Assembly: GCA_030533445.1 (NCBI GenBank)
Contig: CM060064.1
Coordinates: 5,148,879 to 5,212,878 of the forward strand
DNA: 64,000 nucleotides
Direction: 5' to 3'
Source of the DNA: Cyprinodon diabolis
Lineage: Eukaryota; Chordata; Actinopteri; Cyprinodontiformes; Cyprinodontidae
Both the position numbers and the translations under genes were made by a program. Position 1 is the first letter of the stretch; each line of letters starts with the position of its first letter. The notes under the pieces were generated by a model, which was not told where the DNA came from, did no database searches, and worked only from the letters and a program-made list of their open reading frames with translations. Below are positions 1 to 12,944 of this stretch, piece after piece.

Positions 1-1109
1 AAACCCTCTCATTCAAAAATCCCCTGGACAATAACAACAGCCCCAATGATGATGCGCAATGTTTAGGGTTTATTACAGTTATACTTTTCTAGATCTCCAA
101 AATGTGTCCCAAAAAAAAAAAAAAAAAGTTGCTATATTTACAGACGTAATCAAGACAGCCATCAGTAGAAACAGAACAGAAATGCACCGGAGCAGAGATA
201 TGAGAGGAGCTGTAAATAAAACTCTTATCTTATGGAGGTGTGTTTTTTCTAAATTCCTAAAATATGTTTTCCATCACGATTGTGCAGTTTTTTTTTGTAT
301 GTTCATCATCCTGTGATATTTTAGTGAAGCATCCAGAGGGAACCAACTAAGGCACAGACTGCATCCAAACCAAAGGGCAAAAAATTCAACTCACAACTTC
401 TTCACAGGACAACTTCTCATCAGAGTATTATAAAATAATAATTATATCCTTTTAAAAGACAGAGATAGAGTAGCTCCGCCCAACACGCATCAGACACACT
501 TTTGCACCGCGCAGCTAGAGCAGCAAAGCTGCTTCAGCCGCGCGTCAGAACTAACTGGTACAAGCAGCAAAAATGAAGCAGCAGACGCGTGAACGTAGCA
601 TTACTTTAAACGGCCGGTTCACACCCATGTCAAGCGGTTGAAGTTCCTTTGTCAGACCTCCCAGAATAACAGCAAGCACAGCGTTCATTTGTTTCACCAT
701 GGTGATGAAGGTTCTCAGTCATCCAGGTCATAGTCATTCCGTAAAAATTCAAAAAATATCCACTGGACTTGGTTTTCAAGATTTGAAGACGTTTCGCTTC
801 CCCTCCAGGAAGCTTTCAAAATTCAAATGTCTGGATCCGCAGTGAGTTTGAGTCTTATATGGACAAGGCCTTGTATTGCTTGGAAACATGCAAATGGTAA
901 CCGATGAATGGGTCGTTTAGTTCCATCGTTAGCCTGTAATATCTGAACCTGTCTATGATTCTAGGGGTCGGTCGTTAAAGGGGGGATTGCCATTAAGGGG
1001 GGGATTGTCTCCTGTAATACCTGAAACCTGTCTATGATTGTTAAGGGTCGGTCGTTAAGGAGGTATTGTTCACCGGCTGGAGTGGGTAGGTCCCTCGTTC
1101 CTCTGTGAT

Positions 1110-1128
1110 CCCCCCCCCCCCCCCCCCC
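1110..1128. repeat. Homopolymer C tract
   Basis: Nineteen consecutive C. It is a length-variable simple repeat, and its exact length in an assembly is unreliable. Confidence 0.95.
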
Positions 1129-4100
1129 ACCCCATCATGTGATCATTTCAGTACAGGACCTGAAATGCTTTAAGCAGCATCTCAAAATCGCTTTTTTGGA
1201 GAATTATCAGAAGCCAAACGTTTTCTAATGATTTACAAGGAAATATTTAGCATTAGTCTATGAAGAGGCTTTTAAACAGCCCCAGAAGCAGTGCCACGTC
1301 ACAAGATTGTTTTCCATGTAAGCCCCCTGAAATCCAGGGAAAACCCTACTAACCACTTGAAGAGACATGCCATTATTCCTCTGTCTGGGTGTTCCTGCTC
1401 ACATAAACAAACGGATTAAGAGAAAAACAGCGGGTGGTACAGCATTTGTTTTTTTTTTTATCCTTTTGAGCTTGTATTGTTTCATTCGATGCTCTGCACC
1501 ATTTGTAAATTTCAAAGCAGAGAGGTTCATGGAAGCTAATAAGCATGCCAATCATTTGATTTGTCTGTATGTAAAAAATAAAAAAAACAGGTCAACAACA
1601 AGGGGGGGTAAAAGCTGCCTTTGTACTGTCTGCCAGCATGTTTTTAAAACAGCATCTTTTTTGACTGTAATAGCTCCAATCCATGCCTACAGACATGGAG
1701 TCAGAAGAAAGGAGCTCTTTAACATCCCAGACAGCCCAAATGTGTGTAAATAGATGCTGACCGAGACATCAGACTACTAGACCCTCCCCCCCACCTCCAT
1801 CCTCGTCATACACTTACTTGACGGGTGGCCTGTCTTCCAACACACTAAAAATACAAATCTGTCCCAGTCCCAGGGGCATTTTGGGAACTCGGGGAGTAGG
1901 GCTGGACTGTAGCTGTGAGTGTGATGGGGGAGCAAAATCTAGACACAAAAGAAGTCCTAGCAGCAAGTGATGACACTGCTGGCTTGGAGTGGAGAGCAGA
2001 GAGAACTAAGCTAACCAACTGTATTTTCTAATATTGTGTCAAGTTCAGATGGTGCTTCTTTAAGTTACCGTGGACCAGAAAAGTAAAGAAGAGTTTAAAC
2101 TGTGAGTTTTATTCTCCAGGAGGTTTTAAACAGTGAGGGTCGTCAGAAAATGTTCACAAACACCAGACGACCCAGCAGCAAAATTGTAAAATTGCTTTTT
2201 TTATACATCAACATTTCCTGGAACATCTTTTTTAAAGCCAGAGCAACACATTCAATACAGCTGATTGGTTATTGTTAAAACAAAAAGTTCCACTACTGTT
2301 TTATATTACGATAATGATCAGCCACTGCTTTTTATAAAGAATTAAGGTTGGTTTATGCTCGACGCATCAACACCTCACAGAACAAGACAAGTGCAGGTGA
2401 AGATTCTCAGTCATCCAGGTCATAGAAAACATGCATCCGTTCCAATTTGCAGTTTTCTAAACAAAAACAAGGCTTTGTTGGGCTACTGTATAAAGTCTGG
2501 AACTCAACTTAACTTTGGTAACGGCACCTAACAAAAAGAAGGCTCTGAAAGCAGTAAGAAATTCCAATTTCCAGCCCGAGATGATACCGCATGATTTCAA
2601 ATAGCTGAACCAACATCTGGCTAAGACGCTGTGCCCCAGACCAAGATCCACTGATAACAGCTCTGTTCCATTTCTGTCAACATGAGGAACTTTTAATTAT
2701 CATCCCAGAGCACCAAACACACATAGAAACATTAGAAACCGTGTCGTTTCTTTGACCCCCCACTAGTTGGCAGTGTCTTCATGTGTGGCTAAAAGCACCA
2801 GAGCACCACTTGTAGGTCGTACCACGCATGTTTCAGGTCTACCACTAAAAGGGAAGTCACAAATGGTTTACACGAACAGGGAGAGTTACTAATAAATGTT
2901 AAACACCTTTCTGTTTTGACCGTAAAAACACTGCTGTGTCCAAAAGGCCTACGTTTTAGGTAGAGTCAACAAGTAGCCATGTGGATCTGAGTGGAGATCT
3001 CAGCCAGCTGACTCCAACATCGGCTACATAACACAACCTACAGGGCAGGCTGCTTCCTCTAGGCGCTCCGCTCCCACCAATACATAACCTCTTAACCTCC
3101 ACCTCATTTTGGGAAATTCTCACCTATTTAGGATACCCAAATGAAAAAGCAAATAACTTAGGAACTGTAAGCCCAAATTACATTATTTGAAAGCTAAAAC
3201 CTTCTAGTTTCTGAGTGTGTTCAAAATGTGTAGAAGATGAAATTTCGTTTTCAATAGCTTTCCGAACATTCAAAAAGTCATATCTAATATCTATTTATTA
3301 TTATTGCCATAACAACAATTTAGGACTATTAGTTGCCATTTTCAGGACTTAAGTGTTTCATTTCTATTTAGGTATTTTACATTCAATGTTTTAATGCCCA
3401 AAATCGATTTGTGTTTTTGTTTTAAAAAAGTTTAAAGAAATGGTGAAGTGGACATCATTAAACATTTTGACTAAATGTCCTCATTACCAACAGAAGATGT
3501 TTTCATTAAATTCTGTCTTACAGATGGAAAACATTTCCCTCTCTATACTGCCTCTATGTTTGCAATTAACCCAAACCAAAAATATAAAAACAATTATTTT
3601 TTTTAATTATTTATCATAAGTCACATCATTAATCTTAACATTATCAATCTTCATTGCAACCTTTTCCGATATTTGCAAACCTGATGTAGCTCTAGTAAAA
3701 TGCAAAACATTATCATTTATTGTAGGAGGTGAAAATATTTATTTTACATAAAAATAACTTGTTGGCAATCAGAATTGTGTAAGAGATGATTTTATAAGCA
3801 AGGGCGTTTAAACTGAAGATACTGACTGTAGGGTAGATTTCTTCTGATCTTTGGTTGAATTTGGTTGCTGATTCTTTTTACTAAGACTCTTCAATAATCC
3901 ATTTTACAATAAGACATAAAGAAAAAAAAAAGTCTAATGGAAAGGAAAAGGGAATTAGCATTGGGTTAAACAGAAACATCCTCACAGAATTTCCCCACAG
4001 AAAGATAAAGCTTTAGAGAATGAAGGCAACAGAAAGTGTCAATTTTAGATTAAATAGCTTTGGAGTGAAAAATGTTTGCTGAATACAGGCTTGTAAACTC

Positions 4101-5271
4101 ACCCAGTGGGTACCAAACATTCACAAAACACAGCAAGCAGGCGTGTAGTTTAAAAGCCTTCCCCATCTGACGCGTAAGTAAGTTAACATCCAGGAAAGCT
4201 CACCTACAACTGCTCGACTTTGCGACTCCTTTATATTTCAACTACAATGTGAACATAGCAACAGCTGGGGAAGAGAGCTTCCAACAGGAGCCCTGCCTTT
4301 CAAATCCCACATGAAAACCAAATGTGTGGGAAGGGGTTCAGCCCCTGGCCGTGACACCCTGTTTGACTTGTGATCTTCTATGTTCGAGGTCTCTTTCAAT
4401 TTTCCTTCTAGAAAGAAAAAGAGTAAACTTACAAGCGATACGGCTCGCTCTGGCTTAGGGAAAGAAAGAAGGGAGAAAAAAAAAGGAGAGATGAGACTGA
4501 GTGTAGCTCTTTTCTTTAGCCAGATAAATCATCAAAGCATGAGCTGCATTATTCAGCCCTGCAGTCTGCATGACAACACAGCCGACAAACAAGAGCTCTT
4601 TTCAAAGCAGACGGCCACTACAGCAGGGCAGCACTATTTCAAACCACTTTTGAAAGGAGCTGCCTCAAACTAGTGAAACATTCAGACAACCAAACTTGCT
4701 GAAAATAACCAGTAAGGTATTTATCCCAAAGCACCCACATACATGCAGCCCTAAAAGCTCTACAGTTTCTGCTTCCTGTTTGAAGAAGTCAAGTCATCCC
4801 TTAGCCTCCCACCTTCCATCCATCCCTGAATGAACTAATTAGGCTTGCTGCTGCATCGATGGACATGTTCGTGTGCCGGTTGATGTGTATTTTTCCTGGC
4901 AAGCAGAACCATGGAGCAGCAGAATTGAGGAACACCGGCTCCTCAACTAGATGTGGCGTCAGCACTACCACACTCAGCTGCCAGATCAAAATCTAATATC
5001 CTGCCTTCATCTCATGTTGCCCAGCTCTGGCCTCAGCACCTATGGAAATTACACATCACAGTAATTCTGTCTGTCTGTGTTAGACTGGCAGTCAGTCAGT
5101 CAGTCAGTACATACGCCTGTCTGGCTTGGGAGGTGTCTGTTCCTCTCTGTCAGTACTTGTCTGGCTGACAGGTTATGAATCCTCCCGCCTTGTCTGCTCT
5201 GTCTGCTATGTGGTCCTCTCCTGTTTGTTTGCCTTTGTCTGTCAGTGGATCTGCCACACTGCCAGCAAATA

Positions 5272-5296
5272 CCCCCCCCCCCCCCCCCCCCCCCCC
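5272..5296. repeat. Homopolymer C tract (25 C)
   Basis: Twenty-five consecutive C just downstream of CTGT/CAGT short repeats at about 5068-5105. The proline- or glycine-rich frames across it are artefacts of the run. Confidence 0.95.
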
Positions 5297-5953
5297 ATTC
5301 GTGTGTGTGTCCTCTGCATTGCTTTGCAGCCTGTCTGCTCTCCTGAACGCCCTGCCTCGGCCATAAACAGGAACATCTGCAGTGGATCAAGAAGGCAGCC
5401 AGCAGCAGGATAATGATAGTTTCTCTCTGGGCTACTAAGAGCACAGACATAACATACCATTCCAGCGTTTCCTGTCTGCGCTGACAGGCAAACTATTTAA
5501 CCCTGTGCGCTCATTTCTCACAGCATATGCGCCACTTTAAGGGCGAAACATGTCAAGAACACTCCTTATAAAGTAGTAACTAATTTAATTAACTGCAAAT
5601 GATAATGCTATGCAGCTTTTACACCAAACACACAGTGATGTGAATAGTTAGCATTCTTAGTAGCTTTCTATGTTGAAAACAATAATCTTTATCGAGTTTA
5701 GGGGTAAAGGTTCCATGAAGTTGGCCTAAGTTTGTTCCAGACAGAGAGGACAAACTGCCGGTCCTAAAAGAGGATTTTTAGATTTTAATGCGAGGAATAT
5801 TAAGCCCTGCGCCGAGCTGTTCAACCATGTTGGATAAAAATCAAGTCTAATATGTTGTTGCTATGTGGTAAAAGAAAACGCATTAGGGCAATACAGTCTG
5901 AGAGTAGCTTTTAAGGCCAGGAGACCGTGAGAGGAGCAGCGAATGTTACTCAC

Positions 5954-6047
5954 ATATCTCCATTCCCTGTGGCTGGGAAGCGGTGCAGTTGCAGGAGCAG
6001 GTGACATTGGAGTTGCCAGAGCCGCCAGGGGCCGTTACGTTTTGCAT
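5954..6047 (-). CDS. pmepa1: First coding exon of a pmepa1-like gene (partial CDS)
   Basis: On the minus strand an ATG at 6047 opens 31 codons ending in the pattern N-V-T-C-S-C-N-C, six residues, then M-E-I. The exon closes at 5954 against a good splice donor (GTGAGT, 5953-5948). The family PMEPA1 (also called TMEPAI or STAG1) has a short lumenal N-terminus with the same cysteine cluster and M-E-I spacing, immediately before its single membrane segment. The protein is an endosomal and Golgi type I membrane protein whose PPxY and SIM motifs bind NEDD4-type ligases and R-SMADs to dampen TGF-beta signalling. None of those later motifs are in this window. An upstream in-frame ATG at 6149 would add an alanine-rich leader coded by a GCC-type repeat; I prefer 6047 because similarity begins there. 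The paralog ldlrad4 has a related juxtamembrane segment but lacks this cysteine cluster as I remember it. Confidence 0.65.
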
Positions 6048-6470
6048 GGGGCTGGGCAGATCGGGACACCGCTCCGGGGAGAGAGCCGCCGCCACCTCCG
6101 CCGCCGCCACCTCCGCCGCCGCCGTTGGGACACCCCGACGGAGAAACAACAGGAGATAAAACTTCCAGGCAGCGGCAGCGCGCGGGCTGCCGCTACGAGT
6201 AAACTCCCCCGACAGCCTTCGCTCTTACTGTCACACGTCTCGTCTCACGCCATGTTTTTTACAGCGCAACTCGGACAGAGAATTAGAAGTAAAACTCAGG
6301 CGAGAGCCATCGCTTAATGCGCTCTGGCAATGGCTCTTCTTCGCCTTCCTCCGCTGCTGAGAGCAGTTGTCTGTGCTCTGTTGGTGCGGAGCAGAAGCTG
6401 AAGGCTTATGCCCCGCCCACAAGTGAAAGACGTTCGCTGCGGCCAATCAAATTTCTCCATGGGACGGACT
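6048..6470 (-). promoter_or_regulatory. GC-rich 5'UTR and promoter region of the pmepa1-like gene
   Basis: Base composition rises sharply here against an AT-rich background. There are many CpGs, a CCGCCGCCACCT repeat near 6090-6125, a GC box (ccccgccc, about 6411) and a CCAAT sequence near 6441. This fits a CpG-island promoter firing leftward into the exon at 5954-6047. The transcription start cannot be fixed from sequence alone. Confidence 0.5.
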
Positions 6471-9139
6471 CAGTCTCTGAGAAGCTGTTACCTTCAAGGA
6501 CGCAGAAACAATCAGAATTTCAATTCAGACCAATATTTTTCAAATGATTTATTATGGCTTTATAAATGGTACTTTTCACTGCTAAGTCGCTGCTAAAAAT
6601 CACTAGCTTCGGAAAGCTTCATAAACGAAATTTCCCTTTGTATAAACACCCTGTATATACAAACTGGCAATAAAGGTTGTTTAAGTCATTACAAAATGAG
6701 TTTATTGTTTTACATGCTCTGTGGATGATAAAACGGAAATTATCATCTATTGCCTGTCAAAGAAATCAAGCAGTAACCGACTGTTTGAAGAAGTCAAGGA
6801 CTAGACTAAAACCTGACACACTCAGAGACTCTGGAGTAAAAATTCCAGTTAGTTCTGGAATGAAAATTAACCGCACCAATATGAAATTAGTAGACTTCAC
6901 AATTGGCGAATACATAAACAGTACGTGAAAGCACCACTAGGATAATCCTAGTTCTGTGCGGGCCTATCTGTCTGGGTAAAGGGGCATGTTTGTGTGGTTT
7001 AGTCTTTTTTTTCCCCTGTAAGCGTAAATATTTCTGTTAATGCGAATTTGTCTCAGTGGTTTGGGTTTGGAAAAGGCTGACCTGAGACAGAAAGCTGACA
7101 GACGACCAGGCCAAAACTGACAATGGATGTGGAAGAGCAGATCAAGAGCCATGAGGAGGGGGGGAGGAGGACTGGTTGGCTTGGTGCGTTATTTAGGGAG
7201 GGTGGGGAGAGAGTTTCGGGTTTCAATCCCTTGTTACGACAGGCCGCAGCCAATGGAGATGCTTCTTTTAGGGATCTAACCTTGAGGTGACCCCCCATTC
7301 AATGAATGTCATGGTTCAAAGTCAATACTAAACAGAGAAAATTAGATTTTCTATGATAAATTTTAAAGGAAATAAACCAAATTCTTTAGAAATCAATTAA
7401 ATAGATTTAAAAAAAAACACTTGATTATTTAATCGCATTTAAATTATGTATACAAGTTTGTGTATGAATGCAAATGTATATGTGAGTGTGCATGGATATA
7501 AATTTGCAGATTTGTGCATACCACTGAGGTATGTTGTTCCTTCGGACATCATCGATGACCACACTCGTCTGGTAAGTGGTGGTACATGCACCTTAGTTGG
7601 TTGCGATCTGTCTAAACTAAAGAAGACTTTTTATTTTTACTTTTAATAGCAATTTATTTACACAAATCAAATAATAGAATGAATTATTGATGTAAAACAA
7701 GTGTCAGCTAAAAAATCACTAAAGGGGAAATTGTTTGTTTTTTTTACATTGGACCCTCAATTTTACGTTATTACATAATGTTCTACTTAGCCATAGGAGT
7801 TTTCTTTCATTTGGAGCCGTTTTGAAGATATTCCGTTAGGTTATATCCAAGTAACGTCCTCCTATGGGCAAACGACTTGAAGGCAAAAACTAAAATTAAG
7901 GCCCTAATGTAAAAAAAAAAATACAGCGTTCCCCTTTAAATGAGGAGCTTGTTCAATTGTTAAACTGTAAATCTCCATCATCTGACACAGTACATACAAT
8001 TTTGTTAAAAACCCCAAAACTGAATGAAATCCTCCATGTTCTGTGTGGCTCTGTGGATGTGAAACTCAGGCCTTATTCTGGTTTTAAAGTTGCATTTCCA
8101 CAGAGCCACAGCATCAAGGTGAGGTCCCTGCTGCAGTCTCTGCGGGACAAGTCAAGGGCCGCCTTTGTTTCACTGATTAAAAAATGTTAAAGTTGAGCCT
8201 TTGGCTTGATTTTCCTATACTGGCTCCTACTATAAAAAGAGTGTTTGTAAAAACCATCCCAAAAAACCCTCATTAAAAGGCTAAAGGGTATTTGTTGCTA
8301 GTCCTTAAGGTCTCTGAATAGGGTGTGTAACATTGGTTGGGCTGAAAATGACGTATTTGCTGTTCAATGAGCCCTAATGCAAGCCTGGTTAAAAGCCCTA
8401 GAATGAAACGACAGTTTTTTTTTCCTTTTATGGTATGCTCAGGAATATTCAGATAACCTGTGCGCCGATTGGTTGGTTTACAACAAACGAAGCTGCTGAG
8501 CAAACAACAATCATAGCAACAAGCACTCACTCTTCTGTCCAGATGCAGACCAGTCAGTTCTGAAGATGTCTTTGGTTAATTGCTTTTGTACAGCTGTGGT
8601 AAAGGACTTTCTTGTCCATATATGATAAAACCATTCTCTGTGGGTCCAGGCTGGAGACCAGAGGTCTGCTTTACTCGGGGAAGAAAGGATCCAGAAGAAG
8701 AGGAAGGTGATCCCCTCCTACCCCCACCAATACTGCTCTTGTGCTTCAGTGACACAAGTACAGCTGAGGGGAGGAATCCTCACAAAAACACAACCCCTCT
8801 CTGTGTAACAAAAATAGTATATCTCTTAACAAACAACATTTTGCTTAATAATCCATGTAGAGCTGTTTGCAGTCTGATAAAACAGGCTATAAAAACTGCA
8901 AAGTAAAAAAAACTTTACATAGATTAGTTCTAACTATTTGCATTTACATCTCCTTTCAATACACATTGACTAATACCGTGCTCTCACTCTTCAGTCCTCA
9001 AAAGTCAGTCTTCTGCAGCCTTTTGATGCATCTCTGCTGGAAAACACCTGACTCCAACGTGAGCTCATTAGCTCAGCTCTGCACTCCTTGATCACTTCTG
9101 AAAAACTAGGCAGGGTTTCTACTTTCTGAAAGACGATTT
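6471..9139. other. Upstream intergenic DNA, no gene seen
   Basis: AT-rich sequence upstream of the pmepa1-like promoter. Short open frames such as 7957-8190 and 8580-8906 have no recognisable domain, and I treat them as chance frames. Confidence 0.6.
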
Positions 9140-9790
9140 ATGCATCTACAAGACGACCCTTTAATATTGGCTGTTAGGTCCCTGTATGACCGGTGTCAGA
9201 GCCTGGTCCGCATTGCTTGCATTAAGTTGGACTCGTTTCCGGTGAGGGCTGGACTCCGCCAATGTTGCCCTTTGTCATCGATTATGTGCAGAGGATCTGG
9301 TTCTGTTGGCTTCATCAGAGCGTGATCTACAGCTCTCACTGGAGCGGTTCGCAGCCGAGTGTGAAGCGGCCGGGATCAGGATCAGTGACTCCAAATCCGA
9401 GACCATGGTCTTGAGCCAGATAATGGTAGAGTGCCTTCTCCAGGTTGGGGAGGATGTACTGCCCCTAGTAGAGGAGTTCGAGAATCTTGGGGTCTTGTTC
9501 ACTAATGAGGGGAAGATGGAGCGGGAGATCGATAGGCGGATTGGTGCGGCGTCTGCCGTGAGTGGCCCCTGTATCGGTCTGTTGTGGAAAGAGAGAGCTG
9601 AGCCAAAATGCAAACCTCTCGACTTACCGGTCGATCTACGTTCCTACCCTCATCTATAGTCATGAACTTTGGGTCATGACCGAAAGAATGAGATCCCGGA
9701 AACAAGGGGCTGAAATGAGTTTTCTCTGTAGTGTGTCTGGGCTCTCCCTTAGAGATAGGGTGAGAAGCTCGGTCATCCGGGGAGGACTCA
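9140..9790 (+). pseudogene. LINE reverse-transcriptase fragment
   Basis: Overlapping frames (9306-9659 and 9562-9903) read as the palm-to-thumb end of a non-LTR reverse transcriptase of a type common in fish. They include the S-E-R-D-L-Q-L-S-L-E-R-F segment, the K-S-E-T-M segment and the downstream G-V-L-F-T segment, followed in another frame by a R-S-I-Y-V-P-T-L segment. At least one frameshift and internal deletions separate them, and the catalytic YADD region appears lost near 9280. The family could be RTE/Rex3-like or another clade; I cannot decide by eye. Confidence 0.75.
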
Positions 9791-9823
9791 GAGTAGAGTT
9801 AATTGAAATATGGTTTATTTGGG

Positions 9824-10264
9824 TGATATTTCCCATCCTGGAGAGAAATATCAGCTGTGTTGCTGCCATCAACACCTTTGTTTATAGATGTTTTTCAGTG
9901 TAGTCCTGTTTCTCTGACTGTGACTGGCTGAATGTGTGCTCTTCATCCTCTGACATGGAAGGTGGCTCGGAGCTCGTCCGCCTGGCTGTGTGTTGCTTTT
10001 TGTATCTCTTCTTTTTGTATCTCTGCTTCTGTCTCTCGAACCCCAGTTGGCCTCAGCAGATGGCCGCTCACACTGAGCCTGGTTCTGCTGGAGGTTTCTT
10101 CCTGTTAAAAGGGAGTTTTTCCTCTCCACTGTCACTACAAGCATGCTTAGTATGAGGGATTGCCTTCGAGTCAATGAGTCGATGCAATCAACTGGTTTTC
10201 ATTAGATAGAAAACTTTGAATCAATCTGACTGTATGATATGGTGAACGATAAAGTGCCTTAAAA
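9824..10264 (+). repeat. L2-like LINE 3' end fragment
   Basis: The tract from the 'agagaaatatcagctgtg' phrase to 'aaagtgcctt' matches, in opposite orientation, the 3' untranslated part of the L2-like copies at 49861-50870 and 52985-53982, and in the same orientation 47228-47868. It follows directly on the RT fragment of a different LINE, so it is a separate insertion. Confidence 0.8.
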
Positions 10265-11200
10265 CACTGGCGTAACTTTCTGAAGGACTGGTGTGGACAT
10301 GTACCCACCACCTTTGAAATGGGTGGGGACAGTCCCTACCAATAATTTGAAGATTTGGTTTCGGCTCATTTACTTTAGCCAACAACAGTAACCTCAGGTC
10401 GCGCCCGGCTGTGTGTGTTCTGAGAGTTTTCAGTGAGCATTTCTGTCTATCTATTCTGCTGCTCCTGAGTCCCGCCTACTGATATAACATCATTGGATCC
10501 TCTGTCCATGGCTCCATGTCTGTCACTTTATGATAGAACATGATTGGCGGTCGTTATTTTCAACATGTTTAAGATCTAATATAGCTTTGTGACAGGATGC
10601 CTTACTTTTATGGAGGAAACCATCAGAAGTTGGGTACATTGTCTGCATAACTGTAGGAATGATCAGCAGCAATGTATGTTCAGCAGTAAAAGTCACACAG
10701 GCTCTAGGATTAAAACAACCCTCAGCTAGTGCAACAGGGGCCCAAATGTTTTTTTTTTCTTTGTCCTAGAGAAGCTGGAATAAAATGTTTGTCTTTTTTT
10801 TTTTCATTTAATATTATGTATCAGACCCGAACACACACAACACACAGTCCCAAACAGGAACATTAGATTTAACTGGCATCCTAAAATTGCCCTTAGATGT
10901 GGGTGTCTGCAATAGACTGGCAACCTGTCCAGGGTGTAACTGCGTTTTGCTCAAAGATGTTTGGAGATAAGCACCAGCCATTCGTGACTCGGAGAGACGG
11001 GCGGATGGGCCAGTGCATGTTTATTTGTATTTCAACACTCAAGGTACTACTTTCAAATCATAACAGTAGATTTTAAACATTGCAGGCAACTCAACTCCTC
11101 TTTTCCTCCTAAGAACGCAACATTGAAGCACGGTGAGGGTGCATCATGCTGAGGGATCTGTCTTTGGTTGACACTAAGAAAGATCAATGGTGCAAATCAT
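10265..11200. other. Non-coding, repeat remnants
   Basis: No gene seen. A short piece near 10880-10960 ('gtgtctgcaatagactggcaacctgtccagggtgtaac') belongs to the tail of the tRNA-like SINE family also seen at 44873-45120 and 59470-59670. Confidence 0.5.
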
Positions 11201-12143
11201 ACACTGTAAGACTTTTCACTGTGAATTTACAGTAATTTACTGGCAGCAGCTTCGCCAGTAAACTACTGTATTATTTACAGTATCTTGCTGTAATATATAA
11301 ATACAGTATATTGCTGTAAATGATTCTACAGTTAATTACTGTAAATTTACAACAGATCGTATATATTCATTTAATGTAAATTTAAAGTAATTTACAGGCA
11401 ACAGCTTTGCCAGTAGACTACTGTATTTTTGCAGTTCTGCTTACAGTACATTAATTCTACAGTTCATTACTGTAATAATACAACTACTAAAAAAAGTAAT
11501 ACAATTATTAGAAATAAATTATATAAATAAATGAAAGCTGGAAAATATTCAGTATCTTTTCAAATATTTATTTGAAAAAAATAGTTCCTCATGAAAATTA
11601 CAACATTGTCAAATTGTGTGATCTGAATACTGTGGATGGACAGAAAAAACTTTGCTCACACTAAATGTTTTCAATTCTAATGCTAAAACTCTCATACTGG
11701 AGCTAAACTTGCTTTCTTATACAAATACCCCAGCATTTTCCCTAACACTGTATGCCTATTAGGGCTGGGAATCACTAGGTGCCTCTTGCAATATTTTGCA
11801 ATTCATATAAAATGAGCAAAACAGTAAAGCAAAGCGCACAGTGCTTCTTCTTAATGTATCATATGTAAAATAAACATTTAAGTCAGTGCATTATAATCAC
11901 GAACAATTTAGCATCATAAACTAAACATTAATAACCTTTAAAATTTGTTAAACAGAGAGATCTCTTGAATTTCTTCACTGTGCTTTGTGGCATCTCTCGA
12001 GACTATTAAGAAGCCAATTCCTACATTCAGACAGGGTACTGTGTAAAGACATACCTTCCAGAACTCAATAACTGTAAATACACTTTCTGAATCAACACTC
12101 AAAATGACTCATTTGTGAGGGAAGGTCTTAAAGTTACCTTCAG

Positions 12144-12944
12144 AGGAATAGTTTACCCACAGAACGATTTAACTTTATTTTCCGCTGACCTTCATGGTGA
12201 GCAAGACTCTGGAACACTTTTTTAATATTTCAAATGCAGCCGGGGATCAGGACGACTACTCGTTTTCCACAAGTCCACAAAACTTGTTAATATTCCTCCA
12301 TACTGCTCGTCCAATGTAATCCAAGTGTCCAAAGAGGGTAGTGTCCATAATTTACTAAAAACTACGCCATTTAGTATATTTTTAGAGCCTAAATAGAAGT
12401 ACATTGCATCTCTTGCGCGCACGCCGATGTGCGTTCATGAAACTACGAAAGGCGAGGCAGATGAGATTGCGCGGTCTCTTTCTTTCATTATTTGTTTTAA
12501 ATCAATATCCAACTCCTCTTGTGTTTGTCCCGGTTCGTCTGCAGCTCTGTTGCTCTTAACAGAATGTAAACAGTGTATTATCGGCAGCAAAGGCTCTGAA
12601 CGCCGAGGCTTCCGTAGTTTCGTGAATGCGCAGGTGAGCGCTCCGTGGAGTAATATATTCTTTTTAGGCTCTAAAAATATCGTAAATGACGTCGTTTCGA
12701 GTAAATTCTGGACGCTACCCACTCAGGACATTTGGATTACATTGGACGAGCAGTATGGAGGAATATTAACAAGTTTTTGTGGACTTCTAAGGACCTTGTT
12801 GGCTCGGGCTCAATCGAACTCCATTATATGAAAGTTGGGGTAAAACGAGAAGTCGTCCTGATCTCCTGCTGCAGTTGAAATATTTGCTCACCATGAAGGT
12901 AAGTGGAAAATAAAGTTAAATCAATCTGTGGGTGAACTATTCCT
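12144..12944. mobile_element. Foldback element with arms of about 270 bp
   Basis: The left arm starts AGGAATAGTTTACCCA and the right arm ends TGGGTGAACTATTCCT, its near inverse complement. Complementarity continues inward through the 'ttaactttattttcc', 'accttcatggtgagca', 'aagtccacaaaacttgtta' and 'gtccaatgtaatccaa' segments. The arms enclose a spacer of about 250 bp. The frames in it (12222-12422, 12427-12831) arise because the two arms mirror each other. I see no transposase and no clear target duplication. Confidence 0.85.

Larger units (their letters stand above)
1..5951 (-). other. Probable first intron of the pmepa1-like gene (partial)
   Basis: No exon is convincing here on either strand. 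The tract is AT-rich with a few dispersed repeats: phrases near 706-850 and 2395-2440 share the wording 'ttctcagtcatccaggtcatag', and a relative lies near 40045. It also holds homopolymer C tracts. If the exon at 5954-6047 is correctly identified, transcription runs leftward, so this is intron 1 and exon 2 lies beyond position 1. A long first intron is known for this gene in vertebrates. I searched by eye for the membrane-spanning exon that should follow and did not see it. Confidence 0.5.

Noticed and set aside
780..815. Hammerhead ribozyme-like core in the dispersed repeat
   Set aside because: The inverse strand shows GCGAAACGTC, but the required CTGATGA segment is not present in proper position.
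5100..5460. Overlapping frames on both strands with proline or glycine runs
   Set aside because: They are created by the 25-C tract and low-complexity flanks; no domain is present.
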